Assembly (NCBI GenBank): GCA_031365725.1
Contig: JANLYQ010000065.1
Span: 9,439 to 73,438 of the forward strand
Length of the DNA: 64,000 nucleotides
Reading direction: 5' to 3'
DNA from: JANLYQ01 sp031365725
Lineage (GTDB): Bacteria; Actinomycetota; Actinomycetes; JACCUZ01
In this document: positions 1-8,978 of the stretch, piece by piece
Layout of the letters: every line of letters begins with the position of its first letter
Position numbering within the stretch: the stretch's first letter is position 1
Program-made: the position numbers and the translations under genes
Notes under the pieces: model-generated
What the model was told of the DNA's origin: nothing
The model's input: only the letters and a program-made list of their open reading frames with translations
Database searches by the model: none

Positions 1-1
1 C

Positions 2-292
2 CTGATGAGCGCCGGCATCGGCTGGGTCAGCTCGGAAGGGATGGACGACCTGGTCCAAGGGCTGGTCGAGACCTCACGACTGCCCGTGGCGCTCTACCGC
101 GGCGTGGTGCAGACCGCACTCACTGTCGTGCTGCCCGTGGCATTTCTCACCACCGTCCCCGCCGAGGCCCTGCTGGGTCGCGGCGTCGGCAAGGCCGGCC
201 TGCTCGCCCCGGTGGTGGCGGTGATCTCAGTCGCACTGGCCTCGGCCTGGTGGCGCCGAGCACTGCGTTCCTACACCGGGGCAAGCGCCTGA
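2..292 (+). CDS. ABC-2 family transporter permease, C-terminal part (5' end outside the window)
   Basis: The reading frame is open to the window edge, so only the last 96 or so residues are present. They show two hydrophobic segments (around TALTVVLPVAFLTTVPAEAL and APVVAVISVALASAWWRRAL) and the ending RSYTGASA. This layout is typical of the C-terminus of the ABC-2-like integral membrane permeases formerly called DUF990 (PF06182), which work with a separate ATPase subunit to export an unknown substrate. The ATPase would lie outside the window. The family call rests on the PAEALLG stretch and the W..AL..YTGAS ending. The substrate cannot be named. Confidence 0.7.
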   Translation: MMSAGIGWVSSEGMDDLVQGLVETSRLPVALYRGVVQTALTVVLPVAFLTTVPAEALLGRGVGKAGLLAPVVAVISVALASAWWRRALRSYTGASA

Positions 293-296
293 ACGA

Positions 297-2171
297 TCAG
301 CCGGGGAAGACCGGCTGACCCTCGCGGACGAGACGCCAGTTCGGCACGAAGAAGTCGGCCGGGTCGATGACGCCCTTGTCCTTGGCCCAGTCGATCAGCA
401 GCTGGCGGATCTCCTGCTGCTGGTTGTAGATCTGGGTCTTGGTGATGCCGGGGAAGCCGCCGCCACCGGAGCGGCGGTAGTTGTTGACCGCGACCACGAA
501 CTGCTGGTCCGCAGCCACCGGCACACCGGCGATCTCGAGCGTGGTGATGCGCTGGCCGACCGGCTTGCTGATGTCGATCCCGTAGTCGACGCCGGAGAGC
601 GCGTCGTCGTTGTAGTCCGGGACTGCCGGGTCGGCGATCGTGGCCGGGTCCGGGGTCGCGCCGACCGGCAACGTCTGGAAGTACTTCACGGAGTACTCCA
701 GGTAGGCCTTCACCTCCGCGCCGGTCATGGTGACGGCCTCGAGGGTGTTGTCGTAGATGTAGAGCCCGGCCACGTCGCGGATACGCACGTCGCCCTGGGG
801 GAACACGGCCGTGCGGCTGAACGGCGCCGCGATCGAGAGCACCGGCAGGCCGGCGTACGGCGTCCCCGTCATGGCCCTGGTGACCGTCTCGGTCTGCACC
901 TTGTTGATGAAGTCCAGGATCGGGGTGTCCTGGTAGCGCGAGGTGACCGCCGACAGCTCCTGGGTCGACCGAGCAACGACGGTGTTGACGTAGGCCACCG
1001 TCTTGGCGTGGTCGGCGGCGACCCCGGCCACGACGTCGGGGGCCTCGGGTGCCGCCACCGTGTTGTGCGTGGTCGCGCTGTCGGTGGCGACGCTCCAGTG
1101 CCGGCCGTGGTTGACCAGCGACAGCGTCATCTCGGTGAGTCGCTCGCCCCACTTCGACGGCTCGGACAGCAGCACCTGCTTGCCGGTCGTCGCGTTGGTG
1201 ACGAACCGCTGCGGTACGTCGTTGTGCGCGTGCCCGAACAGCACTGCGTCGACGTCGGGGGTCTGCTCGGCGACCAGAGCCGCGGCGTTCTCGACCGGTA
1301 GATCAGGGCCATAGCTCGACGTGCCGCTGTCGCCTCCGTGTGCGGAGATGATGATGACGTCGGCGCCGGCGGCCTTCATCCGCGGCACCCATGTCTGCGC
1401 GGTGCTGACCATGTCGTCGAAGCGGAGCGTGCCGGTGACGTTGTCGTGGTCCCAGATCGCGACACCGGGGTTGGTGAGACCGAGGATGCCGACGCGGACC
1501 GGTCGGTGCCGCAGGCCGGTGCCCATCGTCTTGATGACGTAGGGCTGGAACGCCGGGCGACCGGTGCGCACGTCGACCGCGTTGGCGGCGAGTGCCGGGA
1601 AGTCGAGCTGATGGATCCAAGTGCGCAGGAAGGGGATGCCGTAGTTGAACTCGTGGTTGCCCAGGGTCGTGGCGTCGTAGTCGAGCAGGTTCATGGCAGT
1701 GGCCATCGGGTGCTCGTGCCCGGTGGTGGTGATCGGCTCCTGCTTGGCGAAGTACGTCGCCAGCGGTGTGCCCTGGATCGTGTCACCGGAGTCGAGCAGC
1801 AGGGTGTGGTTCTTGCCCTTGGCGGCCCGGATGTCACGCACCATGCTCGCGACCTTGGCCAGACCCACGCCGTTGGTCGGTCGGGTCGCCGAGCCGTCGT
1901 TGAAGACCGAGTCGCGGTAGTAGTCCCAGTTGAGGACGTTGCCGTGCAGGTCGGAGGTGCCCAGCACGGTCAGCTCGAACGTCTTGTCGGCGGCGGTGGG
2001 GTGGTCGCCCCCCTCCTGCTGGTGGGAGACGCGCAGGTGGGCTGACGCCTGGGCGGCGGTGCCGGACAGGCCGAGAGCGGCGGCAACGACGGCAGCCAGG
2101 CCGGCGCCCATGGCGCGGCGACGGCGGGTGGCCCGCGAGGGAGCCGTCGGGTGCGTGGGTGTGGAGGTCAT
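297..2171 (-). CDS. Secreted 5'-nucleotidase / 2',3'-cyclic phosphodiesterase (UshA/CpdB-like metallophosphoesterase)
   Basis: This is a 624-residue exported protein. An Arg-rich N-terminus followed by a hydrophobic stretch (about residues 20-42, ending AQASA) is a signal peptide, possibly Tat because of the RRRR motif. The metallophosphoesterase domain (about 65-370) has TSDLHG (D74, H76), DSGDTIQG, LGNHEFNYG, SAHGG and GHAHND, which are the dinuclear metal ligands. The C-terminal half is a 5'-nucleotidase C domain that carries substrate specificity. It hydrolyses extracellular nucleotides or cyclic nucleotides for phosphate and nucleoside salvage. It runs convergent to the permease remnant with a 4-base gap. 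UshA versus CpdB specificity cannot be decided by eye. Confidence 0.9.
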   Translation of the reverse strand: MTSTPTHPTAPSRATRRRRAMGAGLAAVVAAALGLSGTAAQASAHLRVSHQQEGGDHPTAADKTFELTVLGTSDLHGNVLNWDYYRDSVFNDGSATRPTNGVGLAKVASMVRDIRAAKGKNHTLLLDSGDTIQGTPLATYFAKQEPITTTGHEHPMATAMNLLDYDATTLGNHEFNYGIPFLRTWIHQLDFPALAANAVDVRTGRPAFQPYVIKTMGTGLRHRPVRVGILGLTNPGVAIWDHDNVTGTLRFDDMVSTAQTWVPRMKAAGADVIIISAHGGDSGTSSYGPDLPVENAAALVAEQTPDVDAVLFGHAHNDVPQRFVTNATTGKQVLLSEPSKWGERLTEMTLSLVNHGRHWSVATDSATTHNTVAAPEAPDVVAGVAADHAKTVAYVNTVVARSTQELSAVTSRYQDTPILDFINKVQTETVTRAMTGTPYAGLPVLSIAAPFSRTAVFPQGDVRIRDVAGLYIYDNTLEAVTMTGAEVKAYLEYSVKYFQTLPVGATPDPATIADPAVPDYNDDALSGVDYGIDISKPVGQRITTLEIAGVPVAADQQFVVAVNNYRRSGGGGFPGITKTQIYNQQQEIRQLLIDWAKDKGVIDPADFFVPNWRLVREGQPVFPG

Positions 2172-2274
2172 GCGGGCACGTTAGACCGAGCAAGTCGTGT
2201 CCGGAAAGTCCGGATTGCGACCAGTAGGTGAGTGCGGGATGACGTTCGACCCGTCACGGCACCCACCGAGCACC

Positions 2275-3516
2275 TCAGCCGGTGGTCGAGTCCTCCCCGC
2301 CTGGCCCGCCCGTCCGGGCACCTCCCCGCCCGCTCCACGTCCAGGCGTACGACGTGTCCTCGCACGCCAGCGCGGCCTCCATGAGGTCCAGCGGCCGGAA
2401 CGTGTCGACCATCACCGCCAGCTCGTCGGTCGCGGCCTTGCCGATGCTGGCCTCGACCGAGCCGGGTTGCGGACCGTGGGTAAAGCCCGAGGGGTGCAGC
2501 GAGATCGAGCCCTGCTCGATGCCGGCGCCCTTGCGGGACATGAAGTCACCGCCGGTGTAGAAGATCACCTCGTCGGAGTCGACGTTGGCGTGGTTGTAGG
2601 GCGCCGGGATGCCGTCGGGGTGGTAGTCGAACAGCCGCGGCACGAACGAGCAGATGACGAAGTTCGGGCCCTCGAAGGTCTGGTGCACCGGCGGCGGCTG
2701 GTGCAACCGGCCGGTGATCGGCTCGAAGTCATGGACCGAGAACACGTAGGGATAGAGGCAGCCGTCCCAGCCGACCACGTCGAAGGGATGGTGGTCGTAG
2801 ACGTAGCGCGTCCACAGCGTCGAACCCCCGTTCGCCGCACCGCCGGGACCGCGGTGCTGCACCAGGACCTCGGTGTCACCGCCGTCGACGACCAGCGGCT
2901 CGGCCGGGCCACGCAGGTCGCGCTCGCAGTACGGCGAATGCTCGAGGAACTGCCCCTTGCCCGACAGATAGCGCCGCGGCGGCCCGATGTGTCCCGTCGC
3001 CTCGGTGACCAGGATCCGCAGCTCGCCCTTGGGCACCCAGCGGTGCGTCGTCGAGGTCGGCAGCACCACGTAGTCACCCGGCCCGACGTCCAGGGCGCCG
3101 AAAACCGTCTCGACGGTCGCCTCGCCGCTCTCGACGTAGACGCACTCGTCGCCGATCGCGTTGCGGTACAACGGCGACGGCTGGTCGGCGACGGCGTAGG
3201 AGATGCGCACGTCGGCGTTGGCCAGCAGGTGCTGACGACCCAGGACGGCGTCCCGGGCCGACAGGGCACCGTCGAGCTTGTGGGTCTTCAGGTGCCTAGG
3301 TTTAAGCGGGTGGTTCGCAACCCGGCGTGGGCTGCCGACATCGAAGACCTCACTCGACACGATCGCCGTGGGCAGCCGCTGGTGATAGAGCAGCGCGGCG
3401 TCAGAGGAGAACCCCTCGACGCCCATCAGCTCCTCGGCATAGAGACTGCCGTCGGGCTGCCGGAACTGGGTGTGCCGCTTGCGCGGCACCTCACCGACCT
3501 GGCGGTAGTAGGGCAT
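2275..3516 (-). CDS. hmgA: Homogentisate 1,2-dioxygenase
   Basis: It opens the homogentisate ring to maleylacetoacetate in tyrosine/phenylalanine catabolism, using Fe(II) and O2. The start is taken at MPYYRQVGEVPRKRHTQFR because homologues begin there; an upstream in-frame codon would add 12 unlikely residues. The protein is then 413 residues, close to the usual 390-440. The C-terminal half holds HHPFDVVGWDG, NHANVDSDEVIFY and LHPSGFTHGPQPG, which supply the conserved His/Glu/His iron ligands of the family. It lies divergent to the unknown gene and fahA, and 2.1 kb from hpd, so the lower homogentisate pathway is clustered here. Confidence 0.93.
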   Translation of the reverse strand: MPYYRQVGEVPRKRHTQFRQPDGSLYAEELMGVEGFSSDAALLYHQRLPTAIVSSEVFDVGSPRRVANHPLKPRHLKTHKLDGALSARDAVLGRQHLLANADVRISYAVADQPSPLYRNAIGDECVYVESGEATVETVFGALDVGPGDYVVLPTSTTHRWVPKGELRILVTEATGHIGPPRRYLSGKGQFLEHSPYCERDLRGPAEPLVVDGGDTEVLVQHRGPGGAANGGSTLWTRYVYDHHPFDVVGWDGCLYPYVFSVHDFEPITGRLHQPPPVHQTFEGPNFVICSFVPRLFDYHPDGIPAPYNHANVDSDEVIFYTGGDFMSRKGAGIEQGSISLHPSGFTHGPQPGSVEASIGKAATDELAVMVDTFRPLDLMEAALACEDTSYAWTWSGRGGARTGGPGGEDSTTG

Positions 3517-3587
3517 CAGCCCACTGTGCCACTCGACCGCACCTGACTGCACCCGCGCTCCCAGAACCCGCGGCTACGATCGATGAG

Positions 3588-4460
3588 ATGGTGCGCGCCT
3601 CTGACCCACTGCTCGTCGGACTGCTCGACGACGCGGCACTCTTCCCGCCCGGCAGCGCGCCGATGGCCGAGGGACTGGCCGCGCATGCGGAGTACCGCGT
3701 CTCGACCTGGGCGGACGCGGTGGGGCCGTTCCTCTGCCCGGCCAGCCGCATCGACGAGCTGCTGGCGGTCCTCCCGCAGAGGGCAGGAGCAGTCGGCGCC
3801 ACAGCACAGGTTCCACTGGCCCTGGCCATGGTGCTCGATGTCGGCGGCGACGGCGCGCACCAGGCCCTGCGGGCAGCGGCCACCGCGACCGCCGTCAACC
3901 TGGTGGCCGTGGAGGTCGCGTACGAGCACCTGAGCGACGACGCGGCAGCGGTCGGCGCCAACATCGCCCGCGCGCTCCCGGGGTGCACCGGTGTGCTGGA
4001 GGTGCCTCGCGGCGGCTTCGACCAGGCGCTCGACCTGCTCGGTACGCCGGGCTGGCAGGTCGCGAAGTACCGCACCGGCGGCATGACCGCCGACGCCTTC
4101 CCCACCGAGGCCGAGCTGGCCGCGTTCCTGGTCGCCGCCACCTCGCGCGGCGTGCCGTTCAAGCTGACCGCCGGGCTGCACCATGCCGTGCGGCACACCA
4201 CCGCCAAGGGCTTCGAGGCACCCGGGGTGCTCAACGTGCTCGTGGCGACCCGCACCGCGCAGGCAGCGGGCGGCACCGCTGAGGTCGCCGCCACCCTGGC
4301 CGAGCGCGATGCCGATGTCCTCGTCGAGGCGGTGCGCAGCTGGGACAGCACAGCAGGCGCCGACGTACGCCGGTCACTGCGCTCGGTCGGCTGCTGCGGG
4401 GTCACCGAGCCGCTGGACGACTTACGGACGCTGGGATTGTTCGACGACGGGGAGCTGTGA
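3588..4460 (+). CDS. Unknown protein linked to homogentisate genes
   Basis: This 290-residue soluble, Ala-rich protein was not recognised. The start ATG at 3588 follows a short gap after the divergent hmgA, and its stop overlaps the fahA start (TGATG), so the two are translationally coupled. The sequence looks like an alpha/beta fold. Notable stretches are LLDDAALFPPGSAPM near the N-terminus, KYRTGGMTADAFPTEAEL in the middle, FKLTAGLHHAVRH, and CCGVTEPLDDLRTLGLF at the end. The conserved-looking His residues of GLHHAVRH could be catalytic. Maleylacetoacetate isomerase is missing from this cluster, so a role at that step or as an accessory protein is possible, but this is only inferred from position. 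Confidence 0.8.
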   Translation: MVRASDPLLVGLLDDAALFPPGSAPMAEGLAAHAEYRVSTWADAVGPFLCPASRIDELLAVLPQRAGAVGATAQVPLALAMVLDVGGDGAHQALRAAATATAVNLVAVEVAYEHLSDDAAAVGANIARALPGCTGVLEVPRGGFDQALDLLGTPGWQVAKYRTGGMTADAFPTEAELAAFLVAATSRGVPFKLTAGLHHAVRHTTAKGFEAPGVLNVLVATRTAQAAGGTAEVAATLAERDADVLVEAVRSWDSTAGADVRRSLRSVGCCGVTEPLDDLRTLGLFDDGEL

Positions 4461-5671
4461 TGACCACCTGGACCAGGACACCGGAGGGTTCGCCCTTCCC
4501 GGCCACGAACCTGCCGTACGGCGTGTTCTCGACCGACGACGAGGCGCCCCGCCTCGGCGTTGCGCTGGGCGAGGACATCATCGACCTCGCTCCGCTGGCC
4601 GCGGTCGAGGGTCTCGAGGGCGCCCACATCTTCCAGTCCGCGACCCTGAACCCGTTTCTCGCGATGGGCCGTCCGGCTTGGTCCGCGGTGCGGTCGTGGC
4701 TGGTCGAGCTGCTCGAGCACGAGACCTACCGGTCGCTGGTCGTTGACCACCTCGTGCCGCAGTCCGAGGCGACCCTGCACCTGCCGTTCGAGGTGGCCGA
4801 CTACGTCGACTTCTACTCGTCGCTGCACCACGCGGAGAACGTGGGGCGCATCTTCCGTCCCGACTCGGAACCGCTGACCCCGAACTGGAAGCACCTGCCG
4901 ATCGGCTATCACGGGCGCGCCGGCACCGTCGTGGTGTCCGGCACAGAGGTGGTGCGACCCAGTGGTCAGCGCCGACCCGCGGGCGCCGAGCTGCCGACGT
5001 ACGGCCCCTCGGAACGTCTCGACATCGAGGCCGAGGTCGGCTTCGTGGTCGGGGTGCCGTCTCCGCTGGGCAGCCGGGTCGGTGTCAAGGACTTTCGCCA
5101 GCACGTGTTCGGTGCGGTGCTGGTCAACGACTGGAGCGCGCGGGACCTGCAGGCGTGGGAGTACGTGCCGCTTGGGCCGTTTCTCGGCAAGTCGTTCGCG
5201 ACCTCGATCTCGCCGTGGGTGGTGCCGATGGACGCGCTGCTCGAGGCCCGGGTTGCCGGTCCCGACCAGTCCCCCGCGGTGCTGCCCTATCTGGAACGCA
5301 GCTCGGACTGGGGACTCGCGTTGGACCTCGAGGTGTCGTGGAACGGCACTGTCGTGTCGCGGCCGCCGTACGCCGGCATGTACTGGACGCCGGACCAACA
5401 GCTCGCGCACCTGACGGTCAACGGCGCCGCCCTGCGCACCGGCGACCTCTACGCGTCGGGCACGGTCTCCGGGCCGGAACGCGAGCAGCGCGGCTCGTTC
5501 CTCGAGCTGTCCTGGAACGGCACCGAGCCGGTTGTCCTCTCCGACGGCGGCACCCGCACCTTCCTGCTCGACGGCGACGAGGTGTCGATCACCGCCTGGG
5601 CGCCCGGTGCGGACGGCACCCGGATCGGCTTCGGCGAGGTCACCGGCCGGATCCTGCCCGCCCGTCCCTAG
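4460..5671 (+). CDS. fahA: Fumarylacetoacetase
   Basis: It hydrolyses fumarylacetoacetate to fumarate and acetoacetate, the last step of tyrosine breakdown. The protein has 403 residues, normal for the family. ATG at 4460 overlaps the upstream stop, and a GTG three bases earlier is less likely. The N-terminal SH3-like domain precedes the FAH catalytic domain with DYVDFYSSLHHAENVG (catalytic His and metal-ligand Asp), YHGRAGTVVVSG, DIEAEVGFVVG, NDWSARDLQ and GKSFATSISPWVV. Its 3' end overlaps the 3' end of hpd by 4 bases in convergent orientation. Confidence 0.95.
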   Translation: MTTWTRTPEGSPFPATNLPYGVFSTDDEAPRLGVALGEDIIDLAPLAAVEGLEGAHIFQSATLNPFLAMGRPAWSAVRSWLVELLEHETYRSLVVDHLVPQSEATLHLPFEVADYVDFYSSLHHAENVGRIFRPDSEPLTPNWKHLPIGYHGRAGTVVVSGTEVVRPSGQRRPAGAELPTYGPSERLDIEAEVGFVVGVPSPLGSRVGVKDFRQHVFGAVLVNDWSARDLQAWEYVPLGPFLGKSFATSISPWVVPMDALLEARVAGPDQSPAVLPYLERSSDWGLALDLEVSWNGTVVSRPPYAGMYWTPDQQLAHLTVNGAALRTGDLYASGTVSGPEREQRGSFLELSWNGTEPVVLSDGGTRTFLLDGDEVSITAWAPGADGTRIGFGEVTGRILPARP

Positions 5672-6933
5672 AGGTTGCCGCGACGCTCCTGCTCGCGCTC
5701 GATGGCCTCGAACAGCGCCTTGAAGTTGCCCTTGCCGAACCCGAGCGACCCGTGCCGCTCGATCAGCTCGAAGAAGACCGTGGGCCGGTCGCCGGTGGGC
5801 CGGGTGAAGATCTGCAGCAGGTAGCCGTCCTCATCGCGGTCGACGAGGATGCCGCGGGACTGCAGCTCCTCGATCGGCACCCGCACGTTGCCGATGCGGG
5901 CGCGCAGCTCGGGGTCCTGGTAGTAGGAGTCGGGGGTGGACAGGAACTCCACGCCCTCGGCGCGCATCGCGTCGACCGTCGCGAGGATGTCGCCGGTGGC
6001 CAACGCCAGGTGCTGCACGCCGGGCCCGCGGTAGAACTCGAGGAACTCATCGATCTGGGACTTCTTCTTGGCGATGGCCGGCTCGTTGAGCGGGAACTTC
6101 ACCCGGTGGTTGCCGCTGGCCACGACCTTCGACATCAGCGCCGAGTAGTCCGTCGCGATGTCGTCGCCGATGAACTCCGCCATGTTCGTGAAGCCCATGA
6201 CCCGGTTGTAGAACGAGACCCACTCGTCCATGTGGCCGAGCTCGACGTTGCCGACCACGTGGTCCAGCGCCTGGAACAGCCGCTTCGGCGCGCCGTCGCG
6301 GCGGACGAAGCCCGAGCTGCGGGCGACGTACCCGGGCAGGTAGGCACCGGTGTAACGCGAACGGTCGACCAGCGTGTGAACCGTGTCGCCGTACGCCGCG
6401 AGCGAGGCGACCCGGATGGTGCCGTGCTCGTCGGTGATGTCGGTGGGCTCGGCCACCACGCGGGCACCGGAGGCGCGGGCGTGGTCGATGCAGCGGTCGA
6501 CGTCGGGGACCTCGAGGGCGATGTCGACCACACCGTCGCCGTGGGTCCGGTGGTGGTCCAGCAGCGGGCTTTCCGGCGACACCCCGCCCTGGACGACGAA
6601 CCGGCACGAGCCGCTGCGCAGCACGAACGCCTTGTGGTCACGGTTGCCGGTCTCGGGACCGGAGTAGGCGACCAGCTCCATGCCGAAAGCGGAGATGAAC
6701 CAGTGCGCGGTCTGGGTCGCGTTGCCGACCACGAACACCACCGCGTCCCAGCCGGTCACCGGGAACGGGTCACCGGCCGCGTCGTACTCGACGAGCCCGA
6801 CCAGCTGGCGCAGCTGCTCCGGGGACAACGCTGCAGCCCGCTCGGCGTCAGTCAACGCGGGGATGGCCGAGGTCGCCGCGGCTGCATCGCCGGTGCCTGT
6901 GCTCTGGTACGTCGTGCTCTGGTCGGTGCTCAT
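5668..6933 (-). CDS. hpd: 4-hydroxyphenylpyruvate dioxygenase
   Basis: It converts 4-hydroxyphenylpyruvate to homogentisate, using non-haem iron and O2. The start is placed at MSTDQSTTYQS (ATG at 6933), giving 421 residues with a somewhat long Ser/Thr-rich leader. Two VOC-type halves are visible. The iron ligands are the His of LDHVVGNVE, the His of VQHLALATGD and the Glu of FFELIERHG, followed by the family's C-terminal GFGKGNFKALFEAIEREQ. The promoter region is shared with the divergent Lrp/AsnC gene and contains a strong inverted repeat, so control by that regulator is likely. Confidence 0.96.
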   Translation of the reverse strand: MSTDQSTTYQSTGTGDAAAATSAIPALTDAERAAALSPEQLRQLVGLVEYDAAGDPFPVTGWDAVVFVVGNATQTAHWFISAFGMELVAYSGPETGNRDHKAFVLRSGSCRFVVQGGVSPESPLLDHHRTHGDGVVDIALEVPDVDRCIDHARASGARVVAEPTDITDEHGTIRVASLAAYGDTVHTLVDRSRYTGAYLPGYVARSSGFVRRDGAPKRLFQALDHVVGNVELGHMDEWVSFYNRVMGFTNMAEFIGDDIATDYSALMSKVVASGNHRVKFPLNEPAIAKKKSQIDEFLEFYRGPGVQHLALATGDILATVDAMRAEGVEFLSTPDSYYQDPELRARIGNVRVPIEELQSRGILVDRDEDGYLLQIFTRPTGDRPTVFFELIERHGSLGFGKGNFKALFEAIEREQERRGNL

Positions 6934-6956
6934 GACCTTGATGCAAGCGTACGAAC

Positions 6957-6999
6957 GACAGATTGCGCAACATCTGCCAGGATCACTGAACAATCTGTC
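6957..6999. promoter_or_regulatory. Probable Lrp/AsnC operator between hpd and its regulator
   Basis: Two perfect 9-base arms, GACAGATTG (6957-6965) and CAATCTGTC (6991-6999), are separated by 25 bases. A self-complementary TTGCGCAA (6963-6970) overlaps the left arm. TTGCGCAA-like cores are common in binding sites of AsnC-family regulators. The element lies 24 bases upstream of the hpd start and 39 bases upstream of the regulator start, so one bound oligomer could control both. Assignment to this regulator is inferred from position. Confidence 0.6.
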
Positions 7000-7038
7000 C
7001 AGTCTCTCTGCCGCACCTGCGCAGGACGAAGGGGTCCC

Positions 7039-7530
7039 ATGACCGACAGCCCGCTCGACCCGGTGGACGCCGCGATCCTGGAGGTCTTCAGCACCATCCC
7101 CCGGGTGGGGGTGCTCGAGTGCGCGCGGCGGCTCGGTGTGGCCCGGGGCACGGTGCAGGCCCGGCTGGACCGGATGACCCGGGACGGGGTGATCCGGGGC
7201 TGGGGGCCCGAGCTGGACGCGGCGGCCATGGGCTACACCGTCACCGCCTTCGTCACCCTCGAGATCAGGCAGCAGCACCCGAGCCGGGCGGCGCACGACG
7301 CCGTCGCCGACCGGCTGGCCGAGGTGCCCGAGGTGCTCGAGGCCGCCACGACCACGGGCGCCGGCGACATGCTGGTGCGCGTCGTCGCGCGGTCCAACGC
7401 CGACCTGCAGCGGGTGCTCGACCTGGTGCTCGCCACCGACGGGGTCGTGCGCGCCTCGACGGTCATCGCCTTGCAGACCCAGGTACGGGCCCGCGTGCTG
7501 CCGCTGGTCCGTGCGGCAGCAGGTCGCTGA
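7039..7530 (+). CDS. Lrp/AsnC family transcriptional regulator (probable hpd regulator)
   Basis: This 163-residue protein has an N-terminal winged helix-turn-helix (about 8-60: LDPVDAAILEVFSTIPRVGVLECARRLGVARGTVQARLDRM). A C-terminal RAM/AsnC ligand-binding domain follows (about 70-150), with GAGDMLVRVVARSNADLQRVL typical of the effector pocket. It is divergent from hpd with 105 bases between the starts. The family binds amino acids or related acids, so tyrosine or an aromatic keto acid is a plausible but unproven effector. Confidence 0.9.
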   Translation: MTDSPLDPVDAAILEVFSTIPRVGVLECARRLGVARGTVQARLDRMTRDGVIRGWGPELDAAAMGYTVTAFVTLEIRQQHPSRAAHDAVADRLAEVPEVLEAATTTGAGDMLVRVVARSNADLQRVLDLVLATDGVVRASTVIALQTQVRARVLPLVRAAAGR

Positions 7531-7590
7531 TCAGGCAAAATCGGCGTCAACCTCCCCACCACGACGCCGACCTCCGGGGAGGATGAACCC

Positions 7591-8877
7591 ATGCACCTCA
7601 CGCACCACACCCAGGTGAGCCTGACCCCTCGCTCTCGCAGCGGGCTGACGATGCCGGCCCTGCTGCTTGCCGCCCTGGTCGCCCTGCTGAGCCTCGCCGG
7701 CTCCCCCGCGGCGCACGCCGACGCGGTGCCACTCTCGGTCACCGATCAAGCCGTGCACGACAAGCTGACGCTGCGCTCGCTGATGACCGACCTCGGGCCC
7801 GACCTCGCCGGGCTGGTGACCGACCCGACCACCGGCGCCGTCATCTGGTCGCAGACGCCGCTGGAGGTGCAGCTGCCCGCGTCCAACGCCAAGCTGATCA
7901 CCGCAGTCGACGCGTTGACGACGTTCGGCCCGACCAAGCGCTTCAGTACCCAGGTGGTCACCGGCAGCGCGCCCGGCCGGATCGTGCTCGTCGGCGGCGG
8001 CGACCCGTCGCTGACCAGCCGCCAGCTCGGCGCGATGGCCCGCGCCGTGGCCGCTGCCCAGCTGGCCGCCGGGATCTCCGCCGTACGACTGCTCGTCGAC
8101 GACTCGCTGTTCCCCGCGCCCACCTCGGCAGTCGGGTGGCGCTGGTCCTACTCCCGCGAGGACGTGTCGCCGGTGCGGGCGCTGGTCGTCGACCAGCACC
8201 ACAGCATCGACACCACCCTCGATGCCGGCAAGGTCTTCGCCCGGCGGCTCGCGCGCTACGGACTCACGGTGACCGGCATCGGGCGCACCAAGCACCTGCC
8301 CACCGCCACCGTCATCGCCGAGAGCCAGGGCACCGATCTCGCCACGATCGTGACCCGCATGCTGCAGCTCTCGGACAACGACGTCGCCGAGGCGCTGCAC
8401 CGGCTCGTCGCGCTGGCGACCGGCCTACCGCCGACCTGGGAGGGCGCCGCGCTGGCCCAGACCGCCGTGCTCGCCAAGCTCGGCATCACCCTCGCCGGTC
8501 GCCTGTACGACGGCAGCGGGCTGTCCCGGGCCGACCGGCTCACGCCCACGGATCTGCTCACGGTGCTGGGCAGGTCCTTCGACGCTGCCCACCCGGAGCT
8601 CGCCGGCCTGCAGCAGGGCGCCCTGCCGCTGGCCGGGGTGAGCGGCACGCTCGGGCCGCGCTACCTGCGCTACCAGACCGGGGTCGCCAAGTGCGCCGCC
8701 GGCCTGGTCCAGGCCAAGACCGGGTCGCTGTCCGGGGCGATCGCGCTCACCGGTTTCGCCCGTCACGTCGACGGCACCGTGAAGATGTTCTCCTTCCTGC
8801 TCAACGGGGTGCCCTCCACGCTGCGCACCCGGCGGGCCGTCGACAAGCTGGCCGCAACGGTGACCGGCTGCTGGTAG
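7591..8877 (+). CDS. dacB: D-alanyl-D-alanine carboxypeptidase/endopeptidase (PBP4, DacB type)
   Basis: This is an exported class C penicillin-binding protein of 428 residues that trims or cleaves peptidoglycan peptides. A signal peptide is visible (hydrophobic stretch about 20-40, ending AAHADA). The three active-site motifs are present: SNAK (S98, K101), SDN in LQLSDNDVAEALHR, and KTG in VQAKTGSLSGAIALTG. GGGDPSLTSRQLG is also characteristic of the PBP4 family. The ATG at 7591 lies 13 bases after a GGGGAGGA ribosome-binding stretch. Confidence 0.93.
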   Translation: MHLTHHTQVSLTPRSRSGLTMPALLLAALVALLSLAGSPAAHADAVPLSVTDQAVHDKLTLRSLMTDLGPDLAGLVTDPTTGAVIWSQTPLEVQLPASNAKLITAVDALTTFGPTKRFSTQVVTGSAPGRIVLVGGGDPSLTSRQLGAMARAVAAAQLAAGISAVRLLVDDSLFPAPTSAVGWRWSYSREDVSPVRALVVDQHHSIDTTLDAGKVFARRLARYGLTVTGIGRTKHLPTATVIAESQGTDLATIVTRMLQLSDNDVAEALHRLVALATGLPPTWEGAALAQTAVLAKLGITLAGRLYDGSGLSRADRLTPTDLLTVLGRSFDAAHPELAGLQQGALPLAGVSGTLGPRYLRYQTGVAKCAAGLVQAKTGSLSGAIALTGFARHVDGTVKMFSFLLNGVPSTLRTRRAVDKLAATVTGCW

Positions 8878-8978
8878 GGCGAATCTGAGGTATCTGCCCC
8901 TAGGATGACCGCGATGCCCGGCAGTCCAGACGGTCGGCCGCCGCGCACCCCTGCTCGCACGAAGGATGACCGCACATC

